Shown: positions 35,046 to 50,000, counted from the stretch's first letter. The stretch: DNA of 64,000 bases from Thysanoteuthis rhombus (GCA_963457665.1 OY735227.1:46377593-46441592), one strand, 5' to 3'. Notes: a model not told the origin generated them from the sequence alone. Translations and numbers: made by a program.

Positions 35046-36217
35046 ATTAGATACTGCTGGAAATGAAAGGGAAACTTACTAAATTTCAGTCATGGAACTC
35101 TCCACATGGAATGTGATAATTAACTAAGATAAAATTGAATAACTTATTGTAAATCATTTTGCAACTATTTAGCTCATTGCAATTGAACATCAACTGAATT
35201 CTCTTCAGCTGTGAATGAATAAATTAATCCCAAAGATCAGAGTAAAGATTACCTTCCAGGTGAGAATCTTGACTTCTATACTGGAGGGTGGCTTGCTTAA
35301 CACCTAACCATTCTTACAACTGAAACTCAGTGACAAGGTTGTGCAGAAAATAATGGCCAATTCTAGATACCAACTTTCAGTTGTAGCCTACATTACTACT
35401 GTAACAATATATTTAGCTTGTTTTAATGATTGAAATGTACTCTTTTCAATATTCAACATTCATTTTCCGAATTATCTAGACATTGTAGACCCTTGAACCC
35501 AGATCGTACAGTGTGGCATAGGTTTCAAAAGTTTTGTAGTAGAGATTGAAGAGAAGACAACCATGTGCAAATGAAAATGAACAATTGAAAATGTTGGTTG
35601 AACAAAACTCACTAACTGTAATAAAGATATCATATTGGGTATTGGCAGTTGTGACAACATCAGAACATCTAAGACATTAATAAAGGGAAAACACTGGAGT
35701 TCATGTGAACAGTGAAACCACTCAACAGATATAATTAACAGTCATTTTCCAAACAACCAAAATATATATTATAACCCAAGTCATCTTTTGCAAGGAGAAA
35801 AAGGGCAGTATATACCACCTCACTATATTTGATAGGTAGATTTGTTGTATCATCACTTAATAAAATCAAGTTATTCAGCAGTTGAAGTTAACGTTTGGTT
35901 GAGTAAGTCTGTGGCCTTCTTCAGGTAAGTTATGTCCGGAAGAAGAGTGATAGAAAAAGAGTCTTTCCTTATGGCAATTACATAATACACCTGAAGAAAG
36001 CCATAGAATGAATTGGTCAAAATGTTGCATTAACACCAAAGATGGGAAGGAAAGACTATATTGCCTGAACCAAAGTGGGACTATTAATGACTCTTCTCAA
36101 AGTTAAAGACAAAAACTTTTGAACAAAACTAAAGAAAGCCTTCTCAGCCTAGACAGAATTACTCAGCCAATATTTATACCAACAGACATTGCAGTTGAAT
36201 TAAGGTTTACCCTTTAG

Positions 36218-36257
<40 letters not shown>

Positions 36258-36984
36258 AAAAGAAAAGAAAGGGAAACAAAATGAATTTGTTCGAAAGGTT
36301 ACGGAACTATCATTGCTGTGACAAGTGTAACATACCATGACAGTCTCCCAATTACAAGAGGTCAAAGGTCAGAAGCAGAAATGTCAGTTGGGACCAGAAG
36401 GCGAATTGAGAGATGCAAGACATACCAAATATTTTAACATCAACCAATCAGATTACACAGAAGCAATTCAGACTTATTTGAGTGCAAGAGAAAGTTCAGA
36501 TTTTTACCATTTAATTCCTTAGAAAATTTAAGAAAGCTAACCTCAACATGTACTGAAACAATGCTATGATCATTTTCTTGAAGAATGCAGGATGCTTATA
36601 GACCAGAGTGTTATATTCTGAATATTCTCTCAACCCCCATCACACCCTCTAAAGGAAAGCTGGAGGAGGTAGGGCACTGGGTTAGTGCACATGCTCATGG
36701 GTAGAGTACTATTACCTCGAATGCAATTAGCCTATTTTTTTAGTAGAGCCTACCTTTAGTTTGTAAGCAAGGTTCAAGATTCAGAAACTACCTTTAATAA
36801 AAAGCCAAAGCCTGTACAGAGATGGAAAAAAAAGTTAATTTTAGCAAGAGAAACAAAAAGCCATTAATCACTTGACATTTCTTTGCCTGAAAGATGAAAT
36901 GGACACCATGGTTAGACTGATGTTGTCAATTGTTACATCTTTATATTCCATGTCACAAGTAAAATTATTCTATTCAGCATTACT

Positions 36985-37147
36985 TTTTATCCCTGCCACT
37001 CCCAGCCTTACATTGAAATATTTCAATGAAAAACTATCCCTGCCTCACATTAATTAAATATTTCAATGCCAAAATTAGTTAAGAGTTAGGTTGGCTGCAC
37101 TTTCTATCCTTGCCAAGCATTTATGAAATATTTCAATGCAAAAACTA
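36985..37147. repeat. Threefold repeat of an ATTTCAATG-containing unit
   Basis: Three spaced units share TATCC(C/T)TGCC ... AAATATTTCAATG ... AAAACT, starting near 36988, 37033 and 37106, with variable spacers. Confidence 0.65.
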
Positions 37148-37338
37148 AGCCACTTTTGCAACAAGTGACAGGGAATGGCTGGGAGTTTGTTTATGTTTGA
37201 GAACTAGTAGTATTAGGGGAAGGTTGCGATAAAAAGTACTGCCGCCAGGTAAAAATATTCTGTATACCTTTTCTAGAAAAATAGAAAAGAAACCAATTCC
37301 AGAAGATTTTGAAGCATTCAATTTCTTGCAAAAAAAGT

Positions 37339-37515
37339 CAGGGTTGCTAGGTTTGAGGATATAATCTGAGCTTTATCTCAGAAACTTACCCAACATAGGC
37401 ATTGGAAGAGTATTGAATTTGGAAATAGTATCAAGAGGTTGGTATTGAACATCTGCTTCCAGACTCAATTTCTAAATTCACCACTATTTTGATGGATGTG
37501 CGAGTTAAATCTTGG
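37339..37515. mobile_element. Palindromic MITE copy 10 (right arm incomplete)
   Basis: Left arm CAGGGTTGCTAGGTTTGAGG, ATCTGAGCTTTATCTCAG and CCCAACATAGGCATTGG. It then has the internal GAGGTTGGTATTGAACATC segment and a decayed right arm. Confidence 0.75.
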
Positions 37516-37932
37516 TTTGTTTTAAAGTTTATTAAAATATAGTTATGAGGAAATTTCTAAAGAATTATTACTATGTCAAGTTTTTAAAAAAAGGGAGACA
37601 AAAACAGCCGAAGGCCATCAATGAATGAGAATGGAAAGTACAAACACTAAAGTTCTTATACTTTGATGAAATGAATTTAGGCTTTAGAACAGGGTACTCA
37701 TATCCACCTCCCAAGCTCAGGCAAAGCAAAAACAGAAAAAAAAAAAAAAAAAAAAAAAGAATCTTAAGCACCATAAACAAATTTGCTGTCAAATTCCAGT
37801 GCAAACCCAGAGATATTCTTGTTATGATAATCAACAAGAATAATCGTTGACAAAGTCGGTGGAGAAAAAAGAAAAAAAAAACTAACATTTCTCCTGTGAT
37901 TTGTAATCACAACCAACCAGCTGAATTGACAA

Positions 37933-37937
<5 letters not shown>

Positions 37938-37980
<43 letters not shown>
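37938..37980. repeat. (AT)n(GA)n microsatellite
   Basis: About 15 AT units followed by about six GA units. Confidence 0.95.
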
Positions 37981-39733
37981 TATAGATGATGCAAAGCATT
38001 TTCTTGTTTATGATCAATATTTTCTGTATTTTAAACCAGTCTGAAAGTAAAGATACAATTTATTAAGTTTAATGCAAAATAAAATGAGACGTTTTTAGAT
38101 GGGGCACTCATACAGATTGTCATTGTTCTGACACACACGGCTGTTCGGTTGGGTCATTAATGGGGCTACTACAGTGATTAAAAAAATCAAAAAAAAAAAT
38201 CTAAGTTTAAATGTACTCTGAAATAAAAAGTTTGCATTAGACACAAAGACAAAAATAACAAATTCAAGTTGCTTTAATACGGATATCTTGCAGGATGCAC
38301 TTCGGGGCAAGGCAATCTAATTCTAGTCAAATTACTTGACCTTGGGTGAAAGTAATCTTTCGAGGCAACTTTTGTTAATGCATCAAGTTCTCTCTCATTA
38401 ATAAAGATTGAATTTCTTGGCAGGATTTTAAGGCGTATTCTTTGGATGACCTTTCCCCATCGAGTACACTGGTACCAAAGTCTAGTAACATTACAAGAAG
38501 GCTTTTGGCAAACCAGCTACAATTCAGTTCTTTCTATTGTAGCTTAGAACAGGATTTTCCTGAACTCTTTCAGACTACCATCCCCTACCCTGTTAAGTCG
38601 GTCAAATGATTGAAAATAAAATTCATATTCTTTGCCTCTACCCCATCCGGTCTTCCAAAGCTCCCCCTACCTCAACTTGGCTCTATACTTCCAATATCTC
38701 CCTACCATCCCTTGCCTTATAATCGCCCCCCATCACCACCATGAGGGGGGGGGCTGTAGCAGTAGCACCCACTTTAGGAATCTCTGCTCATAAATGGAGT
38801 AGAGGACAAGGCCAACAGATAAAAAGGGCCAGTTCAGACTTTCAATAAAATTCAACAGATTAGTCAAGAACCTCAAGTTCAGCAATTCATTCACCATCTG
38901 TCACAGTAGAGGGAGGAGGTGGAGGTGCAAGTAGTCTTTCTTTCATTCAATTAAATCTCATACTAGTAAAATATATGAAATATTCTGCAAGTATCATTTT
39001 CAATAAAAATCGTAAATTGGTATTTTTTGGAATGGATTTCCTTTTGATGCACATATCTTTTATGATGTCACACTTTTAATGACACCATACCCCTCCTTTC
39101 CAGTTATTTTTGTTTAATGTAAGTGGGACAGACACACCAAGTGAATAGCATCTAATAAAAATGTGTGGACACATCTGAAAAGTTCAAGTTGATTGAACAA
39201 ATTTTGGGTCAAATATAAGCATGACATTGCAAAATTCCACAAGCCAATATCTGATTATGAAAATTCCCAGTGTGTTAGATTTTCTATACTCCAGTTTTAC
39301 TGGGCTTTTTTCTTTTTCCAGTTTTACAAACACCAACTTTTAATAGACATAAATAGTTCAAAGCATTTGGAATATGACAGTAGTTAGTATACTGGACTTA
39401 CAGTAAAGGACAAACAAAAGTTTTAGATAATTTGGTGAGAAAAATCGTGGGTCTTAACTGGAGCTGTCGGTGAAGAAAATATTGCTGGGCTATTTTTATA
39501 AGATGACAAATAGAAAAAAAAAAAAAAAAGAAAGAAAAAAGAAAGAATGAAGGAGGGGAGCAGGGATAGAAGCCACAAGTATTGAGTCACATGGCCTGGT
39601 CTCTAGTTATAAGCCCGAGCAGCAGTTACATGCACTATGACTTATGTCATCAACGTATAGAAATTCGTATGAGAAGAGATTACCGATGGAAATCCTACTT
39701 AGAAGGGTAGCAGATGTTGCCTATGAAAGTCTT

Positions 39734-39784
39734 GAAACCTTAGCATTTTGTACACTACCCTGGTCTACAAAATGCTAGGGTTTC
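39734..39784. repeat. Isolated hairpin with 19-bp stem
   Basis: GAAACCTTAGCATTTTGTA and TACAAAATGCTAGGGTTTC are complementary at 18 of 19 positions, around a 13-nt loop. It does not match the other families here. Confidence 0.85.
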
Positions 39785-41697
39785 ATAACTTGAGTAGGTT
39801 GCAGCCTCAAGATTATTGGGGTCACAGAAATATTTGAAAATCCTTTTTTGAAGAATAGTAATGCTACTAGTTTTTTTTTCTTTCTCAATCCAAAAATCTA
39901 TTCCTTCCGATGCTTATTGTAAAACGGTTCAATGCTATTCACTAATTTAAGGACATTTTTTGTGATAAACACCATAAAACTCAAAGATACTTTTGACAAT
40001 TTTTAATAATTGTTTTGATAGTTATTTGTGTCTGTGTTTAGTTACTGTTAGATCACAATGAAAGACTAATTATACATAGTTTTAGTACCTTTTGCTTTTA
40101 TAACACTAAGTGAAGGGTCACAAGTAATTTTGTCTCCCCCTCCAACTTATTAATTTTGGAAAAAAATCTCAAACCTCCCCCATTCTTATTAGAACCCTTA
40201 CCTTTTAATTTATTTTCAAGAGTCCATCTCTACTCTCCAAAGTATGTGTACGCAGGAGGTGGGAGCACGATTACAGATTTGCCAAAAATTTTACCATCAA
40301 AAGGCAGTTGAAAAATGCAGCAGGGAGGGGTGGTGGAAAAACTAATTAAGAATTTTCTCATTCCCGTCAACACTATATATTTTTACATCCCATGTGCCTG
40401 TCTTATCCCTACTATAAATCTTTCTTAATTGACTTTCTCTTACTGAATCGTAAGAGAGGTCATAGTTTCCTGACATCTTGATGGATTTTCCCAAATCCCC
40501 TGCTTATTGAAATCCCTTCCACTGTCAACTTAAGAGCAAGAAACTTTTGTATATTTGTTCCCATCTCAATGACAAAGTTTTGTGTCAGTTTGCAGAACAT
40601 GAAATGAAAGACAGTAGAAGTGTAACATCTGTTCACATCTAACTAAATATTTTCATTTTAAGAATCTTTGTCTCCACAAGCTAGTTAATATTTAAAGGGA
40701 AACAGTTTAATATTGAAGACCTAGTTACAAATGGTTCACCAGAACATTTCTGGGTTGCAATGAGGGCAAGATGCCTATGGTTAACAATTCTATTCTTATA
40801 GAGTTCCTGAAGTAAATAGTGAAAAAAGACGTTTTATATGTAAAGAGAGAAGTGGAATTACACACACATTAGTAAATGCATTTGTCAAGGGATACAACTG
40901 ATGTAGTAAAACAGAATTTTATGTTCTGATAACATTGTAAAAATTTAAAGAAAAATACAAGTACTAAATAAAATAAAAAAAATAAAAATCTGAGGTGAAC
41001 CTCGTTATTTTCAAAACTCACTGCAATCCAAGTGTCTTATCCACATGTATAAAATGCAATGTATATCAGTATTTCATATCTGCAGTCATTTGACAGCATG
41101 AAGGATTAATTTTTAGATAATGTTCAATTGATCAATATAAAGCTTCTGAATAGTTCCAGCATTAGGATTTTCAGTCCAGACTTAGAAAATATTCTTTATT
41201 CTTGAAGAAAGATGTGATCACTTAGGGACAGGATCTTTTACATAAGTGGCTGATAACAGAAAAGGACACAAAAATTGGAACCTACTTGCATTGTAATGAA
41301 TTTACATTCATTGTTATTAATTCATTATGAAATGAATTGTTATCAATGGCTTCACATTATAAAAATATTTGAGTACACTAAACAGATAAGTTTTAATTTA
41401 TTTTAAATAAAGTGTCTGGGACCAACTGATTTTGATAGCATTATCTGTCTTAATAAACGGCTTCCTGTGTACAATGAAGCTATCACATGTGATGATTCAG
41501 AATCAAGGGTTTTGTAAGTTTTGACAGCATCCCTTGAAACACCCTAGCCCCTCTCAATCCTTGACCTTTAGACAAATTTGAAAAGTTAAGAGACCAACAC
41601 AGCTATTAAGAGTCATAATTCAACTATTTTCCAGCTAACTCCAGAAGTTGCACAGTTGTCAATTATTAAGGAGACATTGAACAGTGCTCCCAAGAGA

Positions 41698-41760
41698 TAG
41701 CTTAGGGGTTAAGTATTGAGCAAGCCATGAGAAAAAGTCATGAATTTCAACCATACCATT
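41698..41760 (+). mobile_element. Possible tRNA-derived SINE head
   Basis: TAGCTTAGGGGTTAAGTATT resembles a tRNA A-box region, and AATTTCAACCAT about 35 bp later is a weak B-box. No conserved tail was recognised. Confidence 0.35.
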
Positions 41761-44672
41761 TCAAATAACCATGTTGGTACAATACTATCTGGAGAGGACA
41801 GTCACGAGTGGAACAAGAATGAATATCAGAAGAGTGAAGGATAGGTCAGACATAGAAGCTAATGACATTATAAAGGAACCATAGCCTAAACTATTTAGGG
41901 CTTATGTATTAACATATTACCAACCAAAAGTAGATTTTACATCAAGTTTTATCATTTCAATTATGAAATGATCATTGCGAGAATAAAATTAACTGACTTT
42001 ACAAGCCTGACAAGTTATTTTCATGCATTTTGGAATGAATTATTTGCACTATTACTAATAATATTGTTACTGCAAGGAGCACTAGATACTAAAATTATTT
42101 CTTTAACAGTTTGCTGTCATTGCCATGGGTGTTAGCAGGAAAAATTGCCAAGATGGAAACTCAGTGTTGCCAACTCAATATTTTTGCATTAGTTTGAATG
42201 CCCAAAAGTGTTAAATAAAAAAAATAGCATAGATACCCAAAAGAGGTTTAAAAATGGCCAAAATGTTTAAGCCATTCTACGCTTAATTAGCAATTTTAAA
42301 ACTGCCAAATTTTTATTTGTCAAAGACAGAATTATGTAAAAGATAACATCCATACATTGTTCATAAGTGACTGTTTTACAGGTTGTGAAAATTACAATAT
42401 CTGATTCACTTAATGTGTTATTTTGTTTTTATTGGTTAGTCAATGTTTTGTTCTAACCATCAAAAATCCACAGAAAAAAAAACAAAACAACACAGCCTGT
42501 AACCTGGGGTGTCAGAAATGAAATAAGGGTCCTCGTAAATTTATACAGTTAAAACTTGACTGAAGGGGGGGGGGCAATAAAAGGAGTGAATGTTTTGTTA
42601 CCATTATCAGAATATATCTATTTCAATTGCCATTTTGTTTGCTTAATGTTTTATGTATCATAAAAAGTGTAGGTATAATGTGTTGACAGGGGTGTCAGAG
42701 AAGGAGATAAAAAACATCAATTGACCAAAGTTGGTGTCAAACTTTAAGGAATGAGTTTGACTAGCTAAACCATAGGAGACTGAACTGATGAACATTAAAA
42801 ACGAGTAAATTGCTACTTTATTGTTGATGCCATTATTACTATTCACCTTTTTGTAGGAAATAGTAGAGTCAAAGGGGAGGATCTGAAAAAGGGGTTACAT
42901 GAACTTTCTCCAAGATGAAAGGAATTTAGGAAGAGGAAAGCATGAAGAAAAATCTGAAGCAGGTCTAGGACTCGTGCCTCAACTTGCATGCATTAGCAAT
43001 ACTAATGGAATTTAGTCTCCCATCGAGTCAGCAGACCTCTATATCTAGCTCAGGCATCTACTGGTGTACAGAAAAGAAAAAAAAAGAAATATGAAACAAT
43101 TCTCAATAAAATGTAAAGAATGGCTCAAGTCCAGCTTCATCAGGATAAAAAAAAAAAAAAAGAGGGTCTGTGCCTAAAACAATCGCTAACAGGGTTATCA
43201 ATGAGTACAGAACTCTAAATGCTAGAAAATGCCATAAAAACCTGTAATTGGACTTTAACAATTCAAACCTTCACTGATCAAGTTAAATCTGCATTAACCC
43301 GAAACATGGATTGTCATTCTATTTATTAACATTACTGTTTCTCCCCCCCCCCCACCTTTTTTTTAACTGGGGGTACCTGACCTAGGATCTAATCTGCATG
43401 GGCAGCTATAATTTCAGGTTACTCCTGAGGTGGTAGCAGACCTATACAGTCAGGTTGGGCTTGTGCCAGAAGTAAACTCCCATCCAACTTATAGGCCCTG
43501 CTCCTATTCATATCACCTTGGTGGACCATAGGATGCAAACCATTGGTTTGAAGGATAGGTTCAGTCCTGCACATATACTTCACCTTAAAACTCCATCACA
43601 TAGACTGGAGGGTATTTTGCATACAAAAACCCAGAGAAAATCTGTTGGTCACTTGGGCCAGCCATTTGTGGGGCTTCAATGGCACAAGATGCAGCCATTA
43701 AGATTATTCATTACAAGACTTGAAATCAAGCTCTTCAGACCATTTAATAATTTAGTTTTCAATAGGAAGCATCTAGGTTTTCAGCGTTCAAGGGGGAGGG
43801 GTTGTTGTGCTGTATTTTCTTTCAGATTTTTCATGCATTTGCAAATAAGGGAGACTACTTTACATTTAACATTTAGTAGTTACTTCCCTTGACAAATGTT
43901 GGACAAAAAATATCAGCAATAATGTAGTGTATTATATAAGTGGGAATATCCAAGGTGAGTTAAGTAGATAACACACATCTTCAACTAGAGATGGCACCAG
44001 TGGGTCACATGATTAGAGTTAACACCAGCAATACTCTTTTATCCCTGTCACTTGTTACTGAAATTTTGATTCGGGAACTATCCCTGTCACATGATAGTAC
44101 CACTTCTCAACCAGTAATGAAAGGTCTAGCAGAGAGTTTGTTTAATGCTAGAGAATTAGTTTTAAGAATGGCAAGCATACAAAGCATCAGAGTTTACATT
44201 TATCATTTGAAGTGGGGGGGGGAGAGCCAGATCCTCGTTGTTACAGTTGATTTGAAACACCTCAAAATGAACATTCAGGAAAAAAAATATGAAAGGGAAT
44301 TAGCAGCAAAATTTAGTTCAACTCTTAGTCCCTGTGCTTTCAGATATTCTCTACCCCGAGGAGAAAGCTCAAATTAATATTCTTACAAGTTTCATTCATT
44401 CATTCACTTCTGAATTTCATTTTCATAGATAGTTTGCCACTCAAGCCAAATACATTTCTTGATGATAGCGTGGGAGTTGTGTAAGCCATTTAATGAGCAT
44501 ACAGTATGTAGTAAAATAGCCCTTAGCCTGCAATTTCAGTCTCACATATTCCAAGGGTTTCTCCAAACATAATTTTGTCATCAGAATCTAAGATGTCAAT
44601 TTTTCTTTGAGTTGGTGCCCTTGCACATATAGAAGTCACTAGGTGGCATGTCATTTGCTGTGATATGAGATC

Positions 44673-44704
44673 ACATATATATATATATATATGAGAGAGA
44701 GATA
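44673..44704. repeat. (AT)n(GA)n microsatellite
   Basis: Short (AT)n tract followed by GAGAGAGA, the same composite as at 37938. Confidence 0.9.
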
Positions 44705-45275
44705 GTGGCCATGTTTGCAAAGTGATTTAGTTCTTGTAGATCAAGAAACAAGAATGTATGTGGCAAGTGAAAAGTTAAAGGAAATTTCCCTCTTGTATTT
44801 ATCAAGGAATGGTTGGGCTGTTAACCTTTTAACAGATCATTAAGAGTTATGCTGTTTTCATGACTTTCAGAATATCAAGTTATCTTGATTATAAAACTAG
44901 GGTGGTGCCAACGGTGCAGATTTGGAAGGGGCTAGACTATAGGGGTATTGAGCAACCTGCCATAAACGGCATACAAAATGTTTCATCCATTATATACAAA
45001 ACTACAGCTTTGAATTATTTTGGTTACTTTTGATCTAGATGTACGATATGTTGTTTTTTTCAAGTTTTATTCTTATTAGAATTCTCAAATTTGTTGATCC
45101 AAAAATTTCAAACAACATTGCACTCATTGCTTTGTGTGTTGACTAATATATCTGGCGAATGTCAACTATGAACAACGGCAAGTTGTAGAGATTTCTTCAA
45201 TTATAGCTAGCTATTCTGAACTAAATCAAAAGCAAAATGGAGAGGTTTGACATTTTTTTTATTTTAGAAACTAGC

Positions 45276-45313
<38 letters not shown>

Positions 45314-46283
45314 CTTTTTTAAAAATTGTCAAAAATGACAGGTCCAGTCAGATATTAAATCAATAAATATTTTCTAATCGAAGCCCATTGTACGCTTTCA
45401 ATCCTACCATCATCTGTTACACCCAATCAAATGATCCATGATTTTGGGTGATATAAAAAGAAAGACTGCCTTTACTTTTCAACAAAGTAATCCCCTCGCC
45501 TTTCACCTTAGGCGGGTTGGGGTTGCCATGCTGGTGGAGATAGTTTTCATCTGCTGCTTCTCAGTCAGCTTGCCCAACTGCTTTAAAATATCAACATCCC
45601 TCGTCCCTGTATCTGATAGACAAGTCAATAAAATTGATACCTTTTTTGCATCTCAAAAGCTGTTATCAAGGGACAGACCCCCCACCACCACCAAGATTCT
45701 TTCCAATTTTACTATAAATGAGTCCCTTTTTTTCCTTTTATCTAACTTTTCCATTTTGCAAACATGGTACAACTCACCCATTTTAATCAGAGGTGAGGGG
45801 TGTGAACAAATATTGAGTAAAAGACTATTAAAAAAAAGAGAAAAATACTCTGGATTCCATAATGACCAAACCATTCCTTTAGCCTTAGTAATGTAGTTAG
45901 GTGGATGGAGGAGGGTAGGGAGCAAAGTTCTTACAATGTAAGCACTAGGCTCTAGGTAAATAATAGTCTTGCTGTGGACACTTGTGCTTAGATAAAAAGG
46001 CACTTCATAAAGGGAGGAGGGCAGAACCAGGTGTTACTGGGTTTGGTGGCTAAATCCTATCATTAAGGTTTGGCTGCTTGAATAAGCATATATCAATAAC
46101 GAGTAGAGAAATCAAATCAGTTTCAAGCCCCTACCCATCTAAGAAATAAGAGATTTTTTTACTTTCAGCCAACTTTTCTAGAGGAGACTAGAAGACAAAT
46201 CAAATTCTAACCATTTTTTTTTAGTCATCCAGTCAATCTTTTTCACTAATCATTGATATGACGATTAAATTCATACATGAATG

Positions 46284-46668
46284 TGTGCCCAGTAGTACAA
46301 TGCCCGCCTCCAGTTCAGTAGGCCGTTTTAATCCACGGCAGTCACACTAAGACTTTAAAAATGGTACTAAATGTCTCTCTGTCAAGTACTCAGCATGAGG
46401 TCTAGGATTGAAACCTCTACTCCTTGGCTAAGAGGTTACAGCTAAATCACATTGAATACAATCATTCACATAAGATCATCGGAATTAAGCTACGTCGAAC
46501 CAGGTCAGTAACTTGACAGTCGATGATTAGATTGGGAAATACTAGGTGCCAAAAACAGAGAGAAGCTTTGATAGGTCTGGGAGCACAGACGTGGGTCTTA
46601 CTAACAATTGCCTACATGCACCTAGCAACACCTTTAATGAGTTTTATGTGGAGAATGATGATACATGG
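46284..46668 (+). mobile_element. tRNA/5S-type SINE, copy 2
   Basis: The head (CCCGCCTCCAGTTCAGTAGG, then TTTTAATCC), the middle (ATGTCTCTCTGTCAAGTACT, GGCTAAGAGGTTACAGC) and the 5S-like part (GGAATTAAGCTACGTCGAAC, TTGGGAAATACTAGGTGCC) follow the same order as 10848-11192. It is more diverged in the 5S-like part. Confidence 0.65.
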
Positions 46669-49600
46669 AAGTGTATCTCCTGTACGTATTACAGGTACAG
46701 CCACCAAATTTCTGGTAATCCAAACAAAACTACGGGCAGACATCAAAATATCTTGCTGCTCTCACACTAGTTCACCGATATGGTTGTTACTGCTCCATCA
46801 ATTTTATAAAAATCTTTGCCTAATCTACATGTACTTCTAGTAATCACTTCCAAGAAAAGTGGACGTGTCCGTGGTGGTTCAAAGCACAAACACAAATCCA
46901 CATCTATGTCAATATCTATCATCCAGCAGATCGATGAATTCAAAATTTCAGAAATCTGAGATTACAATACAAGCTGAAAACTTGTCCTACGGTTTGGATT
47001 TCAGCTTGCTCCTGCAGAAGCCAAAATGAAAGATCATGGAACTATGTATTCATTGAATCATACTTCATTTGGAAAATCATCTGGAGTTCTTAGTTTACAT
47101 TTAATTCAAATATCTGAGGAGGGGGGAGTCACAGAAGATAGGTGGATTATAGAAAAATAGACAGAAATCTGATCATTATGGGTGAGTACATTGCTAAAAA
47201 CAAGCAGGGGGGGGGTCCCATTAGTACATTTGTTTCATGGGATTTGTTATGTGGTTCCAGGTACATACTGACATATTTGGTAAACTATATTGGGATAATT
47301 TAAGTCTTTACTAAGTGTCCTCATCTTATTGCAAGGTGTAGGTAACTGAAAGAAATCAAGCTCAAGTAGGTCTCAGGAAGCTCCAAGAATCCTTAAATGT
47401 GGAGATTAGAAATTCAATTATTTAAGGAAAAAACAAAAACAAAAAACAAAAAACAAAAACAAAAACACACACACAAGGTCTATCCATGAAGAAACAAGGT
47501 ACCAATGAAACTTTTCGCTTGCACTGACCAAAATGTTATGTAGCAGTGAACTTGCAAGAACAGAATTCTCATGATGTGTCCACATACCACTGAAAGAATA
47601 ATGTAGATAAAAAGACTGCTAGAAGGGAAACTGGCACTGCAGACTTGTTATTTCTCTTTTTACAAAGGTACCAACTTCTTCAAGATGGAGCTTTGTGAAT
47701 TGTGCAGAATTGAACAGGTGGATGAGAATAATCCAGCAGGAAGACAGAAATAAAAAAATCTTAAAATCTTGACACCTCAACAGAAGGTTACATTTTGACT
47801 AAACTCAGATATATACGTAGTGTTAATAACAGATGAAAGGGAAAGGGATCAGGAGTTTCATTTATTGACTACTAAAGCGTTTTTGTCTCGGCCATTTCTT
47901 TTTTTTACAATTGGTATAACTTGATTCAGAGGGGGGAGGGGTCTTTCTATTTTTGGAAATAGCTATTATTTTGAGAACCAAATTCAGCAAATGATTCCGT
48001 AATAAATCAAGCAGCATTATAATAATGTATATCTGGTGGGGGGGGGATTATATATCAGTTAATGGGGGACAGACAAAGGGATTATAGAGATGTTGGACAC
48101 AGAACTGCATCAAGCCACGTTGCTTATTCTTTGAGCTACACGTGTTAAGGTATGTTTAGTATGCTCTATGTCCCGATTGCATTAGAAAGGGTAGGCTCAG
48201 GATCTATTCCCAAGGCCTGGTGTATACCAGAAGTGTTAAGGGAATTGGACGAAGGTTATCCAAATGCACATTTATGCATGTTATGACACCACACTGAACT
48301 CAACCTTGTATCAAATTCTGACCCTGTCTGCATGTGTGTGTGAGGTGGAGGGTAACCCAGATGACAACATTTGATAACATGCCTGGCTACTGCAGGGTCA
48401 AGCTGCTATTCTGACAGGAGATGATAACTAACTTTTGTATTATATGCATGATAAATTTAGAAAAAATTTTTCCCCAATATAAATGTATTTATTTACCAGA
48501 AATAGGCCCCTTCCTGACAAGTGAAGATCTCAATCATCAAATTCCACGATCCACACAACAAAATCAATCACTTTTTTCTTACAAGTCAACCCTCCATGAA
48601 ATGTCATTGAAAAAAATTTAGAGAGACATTGTGTGAACTGACATGAGCAAATAGAGAAATTGATGGAGATCTGTCCACACAATTTCTCTGGAATTTCTCA
48701 AATTTTGTGGAAAGGTAAGCCAGTGGGGAGGAGGAGGACGATGAAGTGATTAAGTTATGGGGTGGATCCAGGAGTTCACTCTTGATTGAAAGATCTTTTC
48801 GCATAAATTTCTGTATTCACTCCTGTTTGTCCACTTGATATCTCCCAAAATTTGCAATAAATTTCAATGAAACGTGGGAGAGTGGACATTAGGCCACAGG
48901 AGAAGTGATCAAATTTCTAGATGGATTCATTCACAATGACAGACATAATTGGAAGAAGTATACATAGTTTTCCATTTTGAATTTCAAAATGGCTGCTCTT
49001 AAAAGTCAGACAAACTGGCAATAATTTTTTTTCTTCCATCTGCTTGGTATTTAGATAGGACTTCACCGGATTGCCAAGATTCCACACACACAAAAAAACA
49101 AAACACTTTCACTTTCTGATACATCGTCAGTTTTTGTTTGTTTTTTTTTTTTTTTTAAATGTCCTTATATGACTCCCAGATATTTCATGGTAAAAAAATG
49201 ACAATAAAATATTGGCCGAGAATTAATCCATATTGAAGTCTACTTATACTACATATTGGTGAACTTTAAGCAATATTTGTAACATTGATGATTTTATATT
49301 TTTGATAGGGTAGCCAAAACTAACTGAAAATATCTTTGTTTCTTTTCTGTTAATCTACATGAAATGGTGTCAAAATTTTCAAGCCCCCCCATGTGTACAA
49401 GGAATTATCTTCCCATAAATATTCAGTTAGAATAATTCAATCAATAAACTGAATTATTTCTACTTGGCACCACATGCAGCCACCAATTGCAAAAATAGAA
49501 AAATGAATAAAATTCCTTATTGTGAAGTCAGATTTTTCAGGAATATCTGACAGTGAAATACTTTCTGTTGTAGTGAAAAAATTCTCATCATAGGCAACAA

Positions 49601-49904
49601 GCACAATCATGCTAAGTAAATTTGATGAGAGAATGCTTGCAATAGCTGGGGCCTGGCACACATTTTGAAGAGTGCCAAATTCCAACTTACCCAGGGCACC
49701 AGAGTCACACACTACAAGTTATTACAAAAATAGAAATAGTTATATATCAATTCATGCTTTCTTGACACACTACAAATGGTTATTTTTAATGATAGATAAA
49801 ATTAAATTAAAACATTTTTCTATAGTTTTGAGAAGAGTTATTAACATTTAAAGAGTTTTTCAGACATTAACAAAGGGGTTTAATCATTCAAAAAAAAAGT
49901 TAAG

Positions 49905-50000
49905 TTAAAACAGGTCTGGTAAGTCATCCAATAGAAAATGTCACATGAACAACACCTTTTGGCAGCAGGCCATGATCAATGAATATGTTACTTCTCTTGA
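49905..50000. repeat. 400-bp dispersed repeat, copy 2 (partial)
   Basis: GGTCTGGTAAGTCATCCAAT, AACACCTTTTGGCAGCAGGC and CATGATCAATGAATA match the left parts of the copies at 11585 and 62075. Confidence 0.6.

Noticed and set aside
43518..44377. Two + strand open frames of 124 and 128 residues
   Set aside because: No recognisable domains, low-complexity composition and no gene context. They are consistent with chance open frames in repeat-derived sequence.
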